The position numbers and the translations under genes are program-made. The notes under the pieces are model-generated. The model made no database searches. It saw only the letters and a program-made list of their open reading frames with translations, and was not told the DNA's origin. Shown one piece after another: positions 46,113-55,826 of a stretch of 64,000 nucleotides of DNA (position 1 is its first letter; each line of letters begins with the position of its first letter). The stretch is from Halorubrum rutilum. GTDB lineage: Archaea > Halobacteriota > Halobacteria > Halobacteriales > Haloferacaceae. Where the stretch lies: NCBI RefSeq assembly GCF_024494565.1, contig NZ_JANHDN010000003.1, positions 372,001 to 436,000 on the forward strand, given 5' to 3'.

Positions 46113-46196
46113 GCGGGGCGTGAGCCGGGGGAAGCCGCGAGCCGATCCCCCGGACCGACGGGGAGCTTTTTATCCGGGCGGATCGAGAGTCGAGGC

Positions 46197-47324
46197 GTGA
46201 CGACGCTGGTCATCTGCATCGACCGGTCCGGGGCGATCGGGCGGGCCACGAACGTCCCGATGCCGGTCGCCGGCTGGGAGGCGGTCCGCTCGCTCGTCAC
46301 GGACGCCGGGCTCAGCGACCCGGAGGACGCCAGCGTCAACTGTCTGCTGGAGTCGCTGCGGGTCGCCCGCGACCTCCGCGACGAGCGCGAGGAGGCGGTC
46401 GTCGCGGTCGTGTCTGCCGAGAGCGACACCGCCGTCGGCGCCGACCGCTCGATCGCCGCCCAGCTCGACGACCTCGTGGACCGGTACGACCCCCGGGCCG
46501 CGGTCGTCGTCGTCGACTCGGCGGAGGACGAGCGGGTGCTCCCGATCGTCGAGTCGCGGATCCCGGTCGACTCGGTCGACCGCGTCGTCGTCCGCCAGGC
46601 CCGCGACATCGAGTCGACGTACTACCTCCTGAAGCAGTTCCTCGCCGACGAGCAGCTCCGCTCGACGGTCCTCGTCCCGTTCGGCGTCGCTCTCCTGCTG
46701 CTGCCGGCGCTGTTCTACTGGTTCTCCGCCGCCGAGGCGGTCGCCGGCGTCGCGGGGCTGCTCGGAGCCGCGCTGCTGTACAAGGGCCTCGCGATCGACC
46801 GGTTCGTCGCGGGGATGCCGGAGCGGGTCCGGGAGGCGCTGTACGCCGGCCAGGTGTCGATCGTGACCTACGTCGTCGCCGGCGGGCTCGCCTTGGTGGG
46901 CGGGTTCTTCGGCGTGCTGGCGGCCTCGGAGCTCGGGAGCGCCCCCCGGCTCGTGGAGGCGATGGAGTTCACCTACACCGCCATCCCGTGGTTCGCGGTC
47001 GCGGGCGTCACCGCGGCCGTCGGGCGGCTGCTCGACGAGCTGATCCGCGACGAGGGGATCCGGACCCCCTACCTCAACCTCCCGTTCGTCATCGGGGCCG
47101 TCTCGCTCGTCGTCCGCGGGTTCGCGGGCTACTTCCTCGCGCAGGAGGCGGTGATCGACCCGTTCGACCCGATCGGCGTCGGCGTGACTCCCGTCCAGCG
47201 GCTCGCGGGGTTCATCGTCGCGGGGATCGTCGTCTCGCTCGTCGGCGTCAAGCTCGCGAGCGACGTGGGCACGGAGACGCTGGAGGACGTCATCGACGCG
47301 GACCGGGAGACGGACGGGAACTGA
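46197..47324 (+). CDS. DUF373 family membrane protein
   Basis: 375 residues from GTG 46197. The N-terminal soluble domain (about 1-155) is followed by five or six membrane helices. The family is archaeal and of unknown function. TTLVICIDRSGAIGRAT and VVVVDSAEDERVLPIVESR mark the soluble part, which looks like a Rossmann-type fold. It is separated from aroE by 115 nt. Confidence 0.88.
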   Translation: MTTLVICIDRSGAIGRATNVPMPVAGWEAVRSLVTDAGLSDPEDASVNCLLESLRVARDLRDEREEAVVAVVSAESDTAVGADRSIAAQLDDLVDRYDPRAAVVVVDSAEDERVLPIVESRIPVDSVDRVVVRQARDIESTYYLLKQFLADEQLRSTVLVPFGVALLLLPALFYWFSAAEAVAGVAGLLGAALLYKGLAIDRFVAGMPERVREALYAGQVSIVTYVVAGGLALVGGFFGVLAASELGSAPRLVEAMEFTYTAIPWFAVAGVTAAVGRLLDELIRDEGIRTPYLNLPFVIGAVSLVVRGFAGYFLAQEAVIDPFDPIGVGVTPVQRLAGFIVAGIVVSLVGVKLASDVGTETLEDVIDADRETDGN

Positions 47325-47439
47325 GCGACGCGGGCGCGACCGCGCTCGTCGGCGGTCTCCCCGCCCCGACCGCGCCTATTCCCGCGGTCTCCCCACCCCG
47401 ACCGCGCCCCTTTTGTCGGTCGCGGCCGCGTGAGCGCCC

Positions 47440-48264
47440 ATGGACGTGTACGGACTGATCGGGAACCCGGTCGAGCACTCGCTGTCGCCGCCGCTCCACG
47501 AGGCCGGCTACGAGGCGCTCGGGATCGACGCGCGCTACGTCACCTTCGAGCCGGACGCCGACGCGGCGGCCGCGGCGGTCGCGGGCGCCGCCGACCTCGG
47601 CGTGGCCGGGCTCAACGTCACGGTGCCGTTCAAGCGCGACATCCTCGACGCGGTCGACGCCGCGCCCCTCGCCGAGCGCATCGGGGCGGTCAACACGGTC
47701 GACTTCGGCCCGGTGCGCGACGGCGACGCCGACCGCCCCCGCGGCCACAACACCGACGCGGCGGGCGTGCAGCGCGCCTTCGCGCGCCACGACGTGGAAC
47801 TGGACGGGAGGGAAGCGCTCGTCGTCGGCGCCGGCGGCGCCGGACGCGCGGCGGCGTTCGCGCTGGCCGACGCGGGCGCGAGCGTCCGCGTGGCGAACCG
47901 CACCGCCGAGCGCGCCGTCTCGCTGGCGGAGGCGGTCCCCGGCGCGACCGGCGGCGGCCTCGGCGACCTCGGCGAGCGCGTCGCCGGCGCGGACGTGCTG
48001 GTCAACGCGACGAGCGTCGGGATGGAGGCCCCCGGGGAGACGCCGGTGCCCGCGGAACACCTCCACGGCGACCTCGCGGTGCTCGACGCGGTGTACGCGC
48101 CGATCGAGACGCGGCTCCTGCGGGAGGCCGCCGAGGCGGGCGCGACGACGGTCGACGGCGCGTGGATGCTGCTGTTCCAGGGCGTCGAGGCGTTCGAGAT
48201 CTGGACCGGCCGGGAGGCGCCCGTCGACGCGATGAACGCGGCGCTGCGGGCGGAGCTGGAGTAG
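47440..48264 (+). CDS. aroE: Shikimate dehydrogenase
   Basis: 274 residues. The shikimate site is [17 protein letters not shown] with the catalytic Lys in [11 protein letters not shown] and Asp in [11 protein letters not shown]. The NADP site is [20 protein letters not shown] and ANRTAERA. It makes shikimate in the aromatic pathway ending at chorismate, used by aroA and the pab operon in this window. Confidence 0.95.
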   Translation: MDVYGLIGNPVEHSLSPPLHEAGYEALGIDARYVTFEPDADAAAAAVAGAADLGVAGLNVTVPFKRDILDAVDAAPLAERIGAVNTVDFGPVRDGDADRPRGHNTDAAGVQRAFARHDVELDGREALVVGAGGAGRAAAFALADAGASVRVANRTAERAVSLAEAVPGATGGGLGDLGERVAGADVLVNATSVGMEAPGETPVPAEHLHGDLAVLDAVYAPIETRLLREAAEAGATTVDGAWMLLFQGVEAFEIWTGREAPVDAMNAALRAELE

Positions 48265-48287
48265 GGTCCGGAGCGGTCCGAGAGGCG

Positions 48288-48746
48288 CTAGACGAGTCCG
48301 GGCGTCGCCAGCAGCCCGGCGGTGACGACGAGGGCCGCGGAGAGCCCGGCGGCGCCGTAGAGGAACGGCTTCGCGTCGCGGGCGGGCTCGCGGAGCTTGC
48401 CGGCGTCGAGCCCGTCGGCCAGCTTCCCGCTCGCGACCTCGACGAGCCCGGTGATCAGGAACCAGAGCGCGATCATCGTCAGCACGAGGTGACCGCGACC
48501 GGTCCCGGTGAGCGACTCGAACGTGTACAGCGTCCCGGCCATGTGGCCGCCGGAGGCGAGGAACGCGAGGGCGGCGATCCGGGTGATCCACCGGAGGCGG
48601 CCGACGATCGACCCGAGGGCGTCGCCGTCGACGTCGCCGCGCAGCGCCGGCGGGAGCACCGCGAGGGCGACGAACAGGACGCTGCCGGTCCAGAGGACCG
48701 CGAAGCCGACGTGGACCGACCACATGACCGGGTTAACGAGATTCAT
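48288..48746 (-). CDS. CopD-like four-helix membrane protein
   Basis: 152 residues with four membrane helices (about 7-30, 50-75, 83-105, 127-150). His residues at WSVHVGFAVLWTG and ASGGHMAGTLY resemble metal or heme ligands of CopD/DUF2269-type proteins. A copper-related role is uncertain. It is divergent from the HhH gene across 130 bp. Confidence 0.65.
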   Translation of the reverse strand: MNLVNPVMWSVHVGFAVLWTGSVLFVALAVLPPALRGDVDGDALGSIVGRLRWITRIAALAFLASGGHMAGTLYTFESLTGTGRGHLVLTMIALWFLITGLVEVASGKLADGLDAGKLREPARDAKPFLYGAAGLSAALVVTAGLLATPGLV

Positions 48747-48843
48747 ACCCGTCGGATGGACCGACGTTACTTATAAACCGGCGAGACGGGCGCCCGGCGG
48801 AGCTCGGCGACCCACCGAACTCGGGGGCGGTCGGCGGCGAGGG

Positions 48844-48853
48844 TTTTTAAATA
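48844..48853 (+). promoter_or_regulatory. TATA box of HhH protein gene
   Basis: TTTTTAAATA is centred about 28 nt before ATG 48877, consistent with a leaderless transcript. Confidence 0.6.
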
Positions 48854-48876
48854 TCCCACGGGCGTATGCCCCGTCG

Positions 48877-49395
48877 ATGGCCCTACTGCAGAAGATCAAG
48901 GAGAAGCTCGGGTTCGGGACCGGTCGCGCCGAGCGCGACGAGACGGAGGCGGAAGTGACCGTCGAGAGCGACCCGACGGCCGAGGCGGACGCCGAGAGCG
49001 ACCCCGGGGACGCGGAGTCCGCCGCCGCCGGGACCGAGGCGGCGGCCTCCACGGAGTCACTGGTCGACGGGGAGCCGGACGCGGGAGACGGCGAGAGCGA
49101 AGGCGGCGACGCGGACGGAGGCGACGCGGACAGCGCCGGGACCGACGACACCGCCGCCGAGCAGGCCGAGGCCGCCGACGCCGGGGCGGACGACGTCGCC
49201 GTCGACGCCGACGACGTCGGCACCGACGTCGAGGAGATCAAGGGGATCGGTCCGGCCTACGCCGAGCGGCTCGCCGAGATCGGGATCGACAGCGTCGAGG
49301 ACCTCGCGGCCGCCGACCCGGAGGCGGTCGCCGAGGGCACGAGCGTCGGCGAGAGCCGCGCCGCGACGTGGATCGAGCGCGCGAGCGAGTTCTGA
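48877..49395 (+). CDS. Helix-hairpin-helix protein with acidic linker
   Basis: 172 residues. A basic head ([16 protein letters not shown]) is followed by about 95 residues of Asp/Glu/Ala/Gly low complexity, then a C-terminal helix-hairpin-helix domain ([33 protein letters not shown]). The domain resembles that of DNA polymerase or RPA-type DNA-binding proteins and the Rad51 N-terminal HhH. A DNA-binding role is likely but unproven. Confidence 0.8.
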   Translation: MALLQKIKEKLGFGTGRAERDETEAEVTVESDPTAEADAESDPGDAESAAAGTEAAASTESLVDGEPDAGDGESEGGDADGGDADSAGTDDTAAEQAEAADAGADDVAVDADDVGTDVEEIKGIGPAYAERLAEIGIDSVEDLAAADPEAVAEGTSVGESRAATWIERASEF

Positions 49396-49466
49396 GGCCG
49401 ACGGTCCCGACCGCCTCCGAGACCCCCGACCGCAACTGTTTCGTCGCGCCCGCCGAACCGACCCAC

Positions 49467-51182
49467 ATGCAGCGATCGGTACACACCGACCGGGACCGCT
49501 TCCGCGAGGTCGCCGCCGCGGCGCCCGCGGGGGCCCGGGTCCCGGTCGAGCGCCGGGTCGCCGTCGACGATCCCTTCGCGGCCTACCGCCGGGCCCGCGA
49601 CGGTCCCGGCGGCTTCTGTTACGAGACCACCGGCGGGCAGGCCGGGTGGGGCTACTTCGGGGTCGACCCAATCGAGCGGCTGACCGCCTCGGGCGACGCG
49701 GCCGTCGCCGGGGCCGCCGAGGGGTCCGCGGGCGACTACCGGCGCCCGAGCCCGACGCTCGCGGCGCTCCAGGGGCTCCTCGACGGGGAGGCCCTCGCGC
49801 GCGGCGACTGCGAGGTCCCGTACCCCTGCGGCGCGTTCGGCTGGCTCTCCTACGACGTCGCCCGCGAGCTGGAGTCGCTCCCGGCGCCCGCGCCGGCGGG
49901 GCCGGGCGCGGTCGACGACCGGGGCCTCCCTCGGCTTCAGGTCGGCGTCTTCGACCGGGTCGCGGCGTGGGAGCGTCCGGTCGCCGATAATACCGAAGGG
50001 GGCACCGACGACCCCCCCGTCACGCTCCGCGTGACCGCCTGCCCCCGGGTTCCCGAGGGGCTCGGCGACTCGGACGCCGACCGCGACGCCCTCGACGCGC
50101 TGTTCGACGCGGGGGCGGCGCGGGCCGGCGACCTGATCAACCGGATCGAGACCGGGGACCCGGGCGTCGGCCCCGCCCCCGACCCCGACGCCGCGACGGC
50201 GACCTTCGAGAGCGACGTCGGCCGCGAGGGGTACGCCGAGGCGGTCCGCCGGGTGAAGGCGTACGTCCGCGACGGCGACACCTTCCAGGCGAACGTGTCG
50301 CAGCGCCTCCGGGCCCCGGCCGCGGTCCACCCGGTGGAGGCGTACGACGCGCTCCGGGCGGTGAACCCGGCGCCGTACTCCGGCCTGATCGAGTTCTCGC
50401 GGGAGGGGGAACCGGACGGGAGCAAGGGGGAACCGGACGGGAGCGAGGGCGGCGACGCCCCCGTCGGCGTCGACCTCGTGAGCGCGAGCCCGGAGCTCCT
50501 GTTGGAGCGCATTCCGACCGACGACTCCGAGCGCGGCGCTCGCCTCGTGACGGAGCCTATCGCCGGGACGCGACCGCGCGGGGCGACCCCCGACGAGGAC
50601 GCGGCGCTGGAGGCCGAGCTGACCGGCGACGCGAAGGAGCGCGCGGAGCACGCGATGCTCGTCGACCTAGAGCGCAACGACCTCGGGAAGGTCTCGCGGT
50701 TCGGCACGGTCGACGTCGCGGAGTACCGCCGCGTCGACCGGTACAGCGAGGTGATGCACCTCGTGAGCCTGATCGAGGGCGAGGCGCGCCCGGACGTGGG
50801 GGTCGCCGACGCGGTCGCGGCGTGTTTCCCCGGCGGGACGATCACGGGCGCGCCCAAGCCGCGGACGATGGAGATCATCGACGAGCTGGAGGCGACGCGT
50901 CGGGGGCCGTACACCGGCTCGATGCTCGCCGCGGGGTTCGACGGCCGCGCGACGCTGAACATCGTCATCCGCACCTTGGTCCGGCACGCCGCGGAGTACC
51001 ACCTGCGCGTCGGCGCCGGGATCGTCCACGACTCCGAACCCGACGCGGAGTACGAGGAGACGCTCGCGAAGGCGCGCGCGCTCGTGACCGCCATCGACGA
51101 GGCGCTCGCGGCGGGCGGGATTGCCGTCGGCGGGCCCGGGGCCGCGAGCGACCCGGAGGAGCCGGAGGCGAGCGATGACTGA
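49467..51182 (+). CDS. pabB: Aminodeoxychorismate synthase component I-like
   Basis: 571 residues from ATG 49467. Chorismate-binding-enzyme core with [38 protein letters not shown], and [18 protein letters not shown]. The motif that distinguishes classic PabB (PIKGT, nucleophilic Lys) reads [10 protein letters not shown] here, as in anthranilate synthase. The next two genes (GATase, class-IV aminotransferase) favour the pab assignment over trp. An inserted Asp/Gly/Ser-rich segment lies near 310-335. Confidence 0.85.
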   Translation: MQRSVHTDRDRFREVAAAAPAGARVPVERRVAVDDPFAAYRRARDGPGGFCYETTGGQAGWGYFGVDPIERLTASGDAAVAGAAEGSAGDYRRPSPTLAALQGLLDGEALARGDCEVPYPCGAFGWLSYDVARELESLPAPAPAGPGAVDDRGLPRLQVGVFDRVAAWERPVADNTEGGTDDPPVTLRVTACPRVPEGLGDSDADRDALDALFDAGAARAGDLINRIETGDPGVGPAPDPDAATATFESDVGREGYAEAVRRVKAYVRDGDTFQANVSQRLRAPAAVHPVEAYDALRAVNPAPYSGLIEFSREGEPDGSKGEPDGSEGGDAPVGVDLVSASPELLLERIPTDDSERGARLVTEPIAGTRPRGATPDEDAALEAELTGDAKERAEHAMLVDLERNDLGKVSRFGTVDVAEYRRVDRYSEVMHLVSLIEGEARPDVGVADAVAACFPGGTITGAPKPRTMEIIDELEATRRGPYTGSMLAAGFDGRATLNIVIRTLVRHAAEYHLRVGAGIVHDSEPDAEYEETLAKARALVTAIDEALAAGGIAVGGPGAASDPEEPEASDD

Positions 51183-51858
51183 CGCGGCGGCCCCGGAGGG
51201 GAGGCGCGCCGACGGCGCCGGGGCGGACGCGGCCGGCGACGCCGCGGCCGGCTGGCGGGCCGGCGCCGGCGACGCCGAGGCCCGGGTGCTCGTCGTCGAC
51301 AACTACGACTCGTTCGCGTACAACCTCGTCCAGTACGTGGGCGAGGTCGCCGGCGCGGTCGCGGTGCGGCGGAACGACGCGGTCGACCTCGACGGGATCC
51401 GCGCGCTCGACCCCGACGGCGTCGTCGTCTCGCCGGGGCCGGGCACCCCGGCCGAGGCGGGCGTCTCCACGGCCGTCTTCGACCTCGATCTCCCGGTGCT
51501 CGGCGTCTGTCTCGGCCACCAGGCGCTGTGTGCGAACCGCGGGAGCCGGGTCGGTCACGCCCCGGAGGTCGTCCACGGGAAGCCGTCGGCGATCACCCAC
51601 GACGGGTCGGGCGTGTTCGCCGGGCTCCCCGACCGGCTCCGCGTCGGGCGGTACCACTCGCTGTGCGTCGAGCGCGACGACCTCCCCGACGAGCTCGTCG
51701 AGACGGCCCGCACGGACGAGGAGCGCGAGGTCGTGATGGGCGTGCGTCACCGCGAGCGACCCCATATCGGCGTGCAGTTCCACCCCGAGAGCATCCTCAC
51801 GCCGCGGGGGAAGGCGATGGTGGCGAACTTCGCGGAGGTGTGCGAGGCGCATGAGTGA
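51175..51858 (+). CDS. pabA: Glutamine amidotransferase, PabA/TrpG-like
   Basis: 227 residues from ATG 51175, overlapping pabB by 8 nt. A 36-residue Ala/Gly/Asp-rich head precedes the class-I GATase: [20 protein letters not shown], catalytic Cys in GVCLGHQAL, His-Glu in [11 protein letters not shown]. It supplies ammonia for the preceding subunit. A downstream start after the low-complexity head is possible. Confidence 0.9.
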   Translation: MTDAAAPEGRRADGAGADAAGDAAAGWRAGAGDAEARVLVVDNYDSFAYNLVQYVGEVAGAVAVRRNDAVDLDGIRALDPDGVVVSPGPGTPAEAGVSTAVFDLDLPVLGVCLGHQALCANRGSRVGHAPEVVHGKPSAITHDGSGVFAGLPDRLRVGRYHSLCVERDDLPDELVETARTDEEREVVMGVRHRERPHIGVQFHPESILTPRGKAMVANFAEVCEAHE

Positions 51859-52810
51859 GGGATCGAGCGAGGGCGGCGCGGGCGACGAACCGCCCGGGAG
51901 CGACGCGGGCGAGGAGCTCCGGTACCACGTCGACGGCGAGCTCGCGCCCGCGAGCGAGGCGACCGTCTCGGTCGAGGACCGCGGGTTCGCCTACGGCGAC
52001 GCCGCCTTCGAGACGATGCGCGCGTACGGCGGCGACGTCTTCCGATGGGACGCCCACGCCGCGCGGCTCGCCGACACCTGCGACGCCCTCGGGCTCGACC
52101 ACGGTCTCGCCGACGCCGACCTGAGGGCCCGGGTCGACGAGACGCTCGCCGCGAACGGCCTCGCGGACGCCTACCTGAAACTCTCGGTCACCCGCGGGGT
52201 CCAGCCCGGCACGCTCGACCCGACGCCCGAGGTGGACCCGACCGTCGTCGTGATCGCGAAGCCGCTCCCCCGCGGCGGCGTCGACTCGGAGCCGGTCCAC
52301 GGCGGGCCGGCCGCGCTCCAGACGACGAAGACCCGCAAGCCGTCCCCGCGGGCGCTCCCGGCCGGCGCGAAGACGCACAACTACCTCAACGGGATCTTGG
52401 CCCGGCTGGAGCTCCGGGTGACCGGCGCCGACGAGGCGCTCATGCTCGACCCCGACGGCAACGTCGCCGAGGGGGCGACCGCGAACCTCTTCTTCGCCGA
52501 CGGTGCGGCCCTCAAGACGCCCTCCCTCGACGGTCCGATCCTCCCCGGCGTCACCCGGCGCACCGTGATCGAGATCGCCGAGGAAGAGGGGATCCCGGTG
52601 GAGGAGGGGACGTACGCGCCCGACGCGGTCCGCGGGGCCGACGAGGTCTTCCTCACCAACTCGACGTGGGAGATCCGCCCGGTCGAGACGGTCGACGGCC
52701 TCGCGGTCGACGGGGAGGGGGACGGCGTCGAAGGCCCCCTGACCACCCTGCTCTCGCGGCTGTTCGACCGACGGATAGAGGAGCGGTACTACGACGGCGA
52801 GCGGCTGTGA
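51851..52810 (+). CDS. pabC: Class-IV aminotransferase/lyase, PabC-like
   Basis: 319 residues overlapping pabA by 8 nt. PLP enzyme of fold IV: EDRGFAYGDAAFETMRAYGG, catalytic Lys likely in GAKTHNYLNGILARLE, and LDPDGNVAEGATANLFF. It would release pyruvate from aminodeoxychorismate to give 4-aminobenzoate. Branched-chain aminotransferases have the same fold, but the operon argues for PabC. Confidence 0.85.
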   Translation: MSEGSSEGGAGDEPPGSDAGEELRYHVDGELAPASEATVSVEDRGFAYGDAAFETMRAYGGDVFRWDAHAARLADTCDALGLDHGLADADLRARVDETLAANGLADAYLKLSVTRGVQPGTLDPTPEVDPTVVVIAKPLPRGGVDSEPVHGGPAALQTTKTRKPSPRALPAGAKTHNYLNGILARLELRVTGADEALMLDPDGNVAEGATANLFFADGAALKTPSLDGPILPGVTRRTVIEIAEEEGIPVEEGTYAPDAVRGADEVFLTNSTWEIRPVETVDGLAVDGEGDGVEGPLTTLLSRLFDRRIEERYYDGERL

Positions 52811-52826
52811 GTCGACGAGGGTTATT

Positions 52827-53157
52827 TATAAATGAACGTGCGGTGGCGCGTGCCTGCGAGGCCGCCCCGCGGCCGAGCAGCACCGCGCGAGGGAGTCGGT
52901 GGTCCGGAGCGAAGCGGAGGACCACCGACGAGGCTGGGGAGGCGTGAGGTGCGGTGCGGTCGCGGTCGGGTGGGACTCAAAGGGGCAGTCGCGAGGACGG
53001 CGCAGGCGACGCAAGCACCGTAAGGAGCGAACGAAGTGAGCGACTGAGGAGCGCAGCGAGCGTGCGCCGTCCTCGCGGCTGGGGCTTTGGAGGTGTTCAC
53101 CAATGATCCGGGATCAACTGCCTATAGGCGAACGGCTGGGGCTTTGGAGGTGTTAAC
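52827..53157 (-). repeat. Dispersed structured intergenic element, copy B (5' end duplicated)
   Basis: Read on the minus strand: GTGAACACC at 53100-53092, body, and a TTTATA end at 52832-52827, about 269 nt. Hairpins: 53063-53077 with 52990-53004 (perfect 15 bp), 52919-52929 with 52895-52905 (perfect 11 bp), and 52869-52874 with 52860-52865. The 32-nt block matching 17511-17542 of copy A is identical. The first 24 nt of the element (GTTAACACCTCC, ending CCAGCC) occur a second time at 53134-53157. It lies between pabC (converging) and the DUF7511-like gene (same strand). Confidence 0.75.
53122..53129 (-). promoter_or_regulatory. Inner TATA-like box of element copy B
   Basis: On the minus strand GCCTATAGG is centred about 25 nt before GTGAACACC (53100), the same spacing as in copy A. 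Confidence 0.4.
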
Positions 53158-53178
53158 CGCCGTTCTTCAGTCAATCAC

Positions 53179-53185
53179 TTATAAA
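53179..53185 (-). promoter_or_regulatory. Outer TATA box of element copy B
   Basis: On the minus strand TTTATAA is centred 25 nt before the duplicated GTTAACACC (53157). Confidence 0.5.
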
Positions 53186-53265
53186 CGAGCGACTGAGATC
53201 GTGGCCGCCCTCACCGACTCGCCGATACCGACCCAACCGATCAAAAATCGAACGGAAACGACGTA

Positions 53266-53448
53266 CTACCGCCACTCGTCGCGCGTCACGCAGTCCGCCT
53301 CTCGGACCGTGATCCAGCGCGTCGTCCGCTCGTCGGGATCGCGGTCCCGCTCGAAGAACGTCACCTCACCCTCACCCGAGCCGCCGTCGGTCCGCTTACA
53401 GACGAGCTCCGGGCGCTCGGCACGGACGCGCGTCGGTGACGTGGACAT
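53266..53448 (-). CDS. DUF7511-like haloarchaeal mini-protein
   Basis: 60 residues from the ATG complementary to 53446-53448; a longer in-frame start at 53511 lies beyond the promoter. The end WITVREADCVTRDEWR and the middle EVTFFERDRDPDE follow the pattern I recall for small haloarchaeal DUF7511 proteins (family number from memory). A TATA-like segment (CTTATTATTC complement, 53473-53482) lies about 30 nt before the start. Function is unknown. Confidence 0.65.
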   Translation of the reverse strand: MSTSPTRVRAERPELVCKRTDGGSGEGEVTFFERDRDPDERTTRWITVREADCVTRDEWR

Positions 53449-53598
53449 ACGTCGCGATTCGTTTCCGATCGAATAATAAGTATTGGTTTTCGGTCGCGAT
53501 CGGCGGAACAACCGTCATCGATACCGGAAATTAACCGATCCCCGAGTGAATCCACGGACCCGACTCGGGCCCCTATGACAAAAGCGGCACGGCCGGGC

Positions 53599-54417
53599 TC
53601 ACAGCCGGACGGGAACGCCGCGCTCGTCGAGGTACGCCTTCGTCTCCTCGATGGAGTAGTCGCCGAAGTGGAAGATCGAGGCGGCGAGCCCCGCGTCGGC
53701 GTTCGCCTCGGTGAACACCTCGTACATGTCCTCGGGCGCGCCGCAGCCGGAGGAGGCGATGACGGGCGTCGAGACGGCGTCGCACACCGCCGTCATCAGC
53801 GGAATGTCGTAGCCGTCCTTCGTCCCGTCCTTGTCGATGGAGTTGACGAACAGCTCGCCCGCGCCGCGCGCCTCGGCCTCCTGCGCCCACGAGACGGCGT
53901 CGATCCCGGTACCCTCGCGGCCGCCCTTCTTCGTGCACTCGAACCACACCGTCTCGCCGTCCTCGTCCTCGTAGAAGTGGTCGCCCGCGTCGTCGTACCG
54001 GCGGCGCGCGTCGACCGAGATGACGATGCACTGGCTGCCGAACGCCGCGGCGCCCTCCTCGATGAGCTCGGGGCGTTCGAGGGCGCCGGTCGTGATCGAC
54101 ACCTTGTCCGCGCCGGCGCGGAGCGTCTCCTTGATGTCGGCCTTTGTGCGGATGCCGCCGCCGACGGTGAGGGGGATGAAACACTCGTCGGCGACCGCGT
54201 TGACGACGTCGAGCATCGTCTCGCGGCCCTCCGCGCTCGCGGTGATGTCGAGGAAGACGAACTCGTCTGCGCCGGCGGCGTTGTACTTCTTCGCCAGCTC
54301 GACGGGATCGCCGGTGTACTCCAGGTTCTCGAAGTTGACGCCCGTGTACACCGCCGCGTCCCCGTCGTCGTCGAGGTCGACGTCGATACAGGGGATGATC
54401 CGCTTCGTGAGTCCCAT
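53599..54417 (-). CDS. hisF: Imidazole glycerol phosphate synthase subunit HisF
   Basis: 272 residues, a half-barrel-duplicated TIM barrel. Catalytic Asp residues lie in [14 protein letters not shown] and [47 protein letters not shown] and [15 protein letters not shown] are conserved. It closes the imidazole ring in histidine synthesis with HisH, which is not nearby. A CCTTTAACC box (complement of 54445-54453) gives a leaderless start. Confidence 0.95.
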   Translation of the reverse strand: MGLTKRIIPCIDVDLDDDGDAAVYTGVNFENLEYTGDPVELAKKYNAAGADEFVFLDITASAEGRETMLDVVNAVADECFIPLTVGGGIRTKADIKETLRAGADKVSITTGALERPELIEEGAAAFGSQCIVISVDARRRYDDAGDHFYEDEDGETVWFECTKKGGREGTGIDAVSWAQEAEARGAGELFVNSIDKDGTKDGYDIPLMTAVCDAVSTPVIASSGCGAPEDMYEVFTEANADAGLAASIFHFGDYSIEETKAYLDERGVPVRL

Positions 54418-54490
54418 TCGTTACCGGCCGTAGGCGACCCCGGTGGTTAAAGGACGCGGGGACGGGCGGACGGCCCGGGCCGCCCGCCCG

Positions 54491-55492
54491 TCACTCCTCC
54501 CGCTCCCGTCGGTCGTACTTCGCGACGGCGCGGTCGGCGCGCTTCGAGAGCCCGTTCGGGTTCCGGGCCGGGCTCCGGTCGCGGCCGCGGGCGACGAGGC
54601 CGTCCGAGCTCCCGCCGGCGAGCCCGACGAGCACGTCGCGGCCGGTCGCGACCCACCGCGAGGGCGTCGACTCGCCGCGGACCACGTCGGCGGCCGCACC
54701 GAGCGCGTCCGTCGCGGCGTGCGAGCCGACCCGCGCCGCCACCGTCGGCCGGACCCCGTAGTTCTTCAGCAGTCGGTACGCGAGCGCCCGGTACTTCCAG
54801 CCCCACTCGCGGGCGCTGCGCCCGCCGTCGGCGGCGGCCGGGGTCGGCAGCTCCTTTGTCGCGGCGAGGTCGTCGCGCCACGCGACCTCGCGGTCCATCC
54901 GCGCGAGCCGGTGGGCCGCGTCGCGCGCGCCGCCGGTCCGGAGGTACTCGTCGAAGCCGTCGAGGTCCCGGAGCGTCTCCCGCCTGAAGGCGACGTTCCC
55001 GCCCGCGAAGTAGGTGACGTCGCGGCCCGCGATCGTTCGGCGTTCGGGGCCCGAGTCGCCCTCGGCGGCGTCGCCCTCGGCGGCGTCGCCCTCGGCGGCG
55101 GCGTCGACCGCCTCACCGTCGGCGGCGTCCCCGGCCGCGCGGGACGGTTCGATCGGCGTCACCGGTCCCGTCACCGCGTCGGCGGCGGCGAGCCCGGACC
55201 GGACCGCGTCGAGCCACCCCTCGCCGATCCGGTTGTCGTAGTCGACCAGGGCGACCGCGTCGCCGGTCGCGACCTCGATGCCGGCGTTGCGGGCGACGTT
55301 GACCGTGCGGTCCGAGACCTCCACGAGCACGTCGACGTCGTCGCGGTCGCGCACCATCCCGGTCGTCCCGTCCGCGGAGGGGCCGTTGGCGACGATCACC
55401 TCAGACTCGGGGGCGTGCGTCGCCAGCGCGTCGAGACAGGCGGCCAGCCGGTCCCGCCCGTTGAGGGTCGGTACGACGACCGAGAGCTCCAT
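54491..55492 (-). CDS. Family-2 glycosyltransferase
   Basis: 333 residues. A GT-A fold is indicated by SVVVPTLNGRDRLAACLDAL, ARNAGIEVATGDAVALVDYDN (metal-binding DxD-like) and FAGGNVAFRRETLRDLDGFD. The repeat AAEGDAAEGDAAEGD lies near 165-180. No membrane helix is visible, so it should act on the cytoplasmic face. The sugar donor and acceptor are unknown. Its TATA-like box (complement of 55515-55523) lies about 28 nt before the start. Confidence 0.88.
   Translation of the reverse strand: MELSVVVPTLNGRDRLAACLDALATHAPESEVIVANGPSADGTTGMVRDRDDVDVLVEVSDRTVNVARNAGIEVATGDAVALVDYDNRIGEGWLDAVRSGLAAADAVTGPVTPIEPSRAAGDAADGEAVDAAAEGDAAEGDAAEGDSGPERRTIAGRDVTYFAGGNVAFRRETLRDLDGFDEYLRTGGARDAAHRLARMDREVAWRDDLAATKELPTPAAADGGRSAREWGWKYRALAYRLLKNYGVRPTVAARVGSHAATDALGAAADVVRGESTPSRWVATGRDVLVGLAGGSSDGLVARGRDRSPARNPNGLSKRADRAVAKYDRREREE
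55055..55099. repeat. Three tandem 15-bp repeats in a glycosyltransferase gene
   Basis: GTCGCCCTCGGCGGC occurs three times back to back (55055-55069, 55070-55084, 55085-55099). It encodes the AEGDA-type repeat, is in frame, and may vary in copy number between strains. Confidence 0.85.
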
Positions 55493-55553
55493 ACGTCCGG
55501 GTATCGGGGCGAGGGATTAAAAAGGGCTCCGTGCGGTTCGGTCGGCGTTCCGG

Positions 55554-55826
55554 TTACGTCGTCAGGTAGTAGACCTGCTTGCGGGCGTCCTTGAAGCTGT
55601 AGCGGGAGTCGACGAGCCCCTCCTCCTCCAGGCGGTTGAGCGCGTAGCGGACGGTGCGGTCGGGGAGGAGCGACTCCTCGGCGAGGCCGCCCTGCGAGAG
55701 GGGCGAGTCGCCCTCCAGTACCTTGGCGACGAGCTTGGCGCTCGGGGGGAGTTCGCGCAAGCGGTCGCGGTACTCGCTCTCAGAGAGGCGGTCCTGGTCG
55801 GCGGTCTCCGCTGGACTGGTACTCAT
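55554..55826 (-). CDS. Winged-helix HTH transcription regulator
   Basis: 90 residues. A single winged HTH: LPPSAKLVAKVLEGDSPLSQ, GLAEESLLPDRTVRYALNRLEEEGLVDS, and wing RYSFKDARKQVYYLTT. It resembles TrmB/MarR-like haloarchaeal regulators that lack an effector domain. The target is unknown. An AT-rich region follows upstream. Confidence 0.85.
   Translation of the reverse strand: MSTSPAETADQDRLSESEYRDRLRELPPSAKLVAKVLEGDSPLSQGGLAEESLLPDRTVRYALNRLEEEGLVDSRYSFKDARKQVYYLTT

Noticed and set aside
52822..53103. 93-residue minus-strand protein in copy B of the element
   Set aside because: Same reasoning as copy A; TTG start and no ribosome-binding site.
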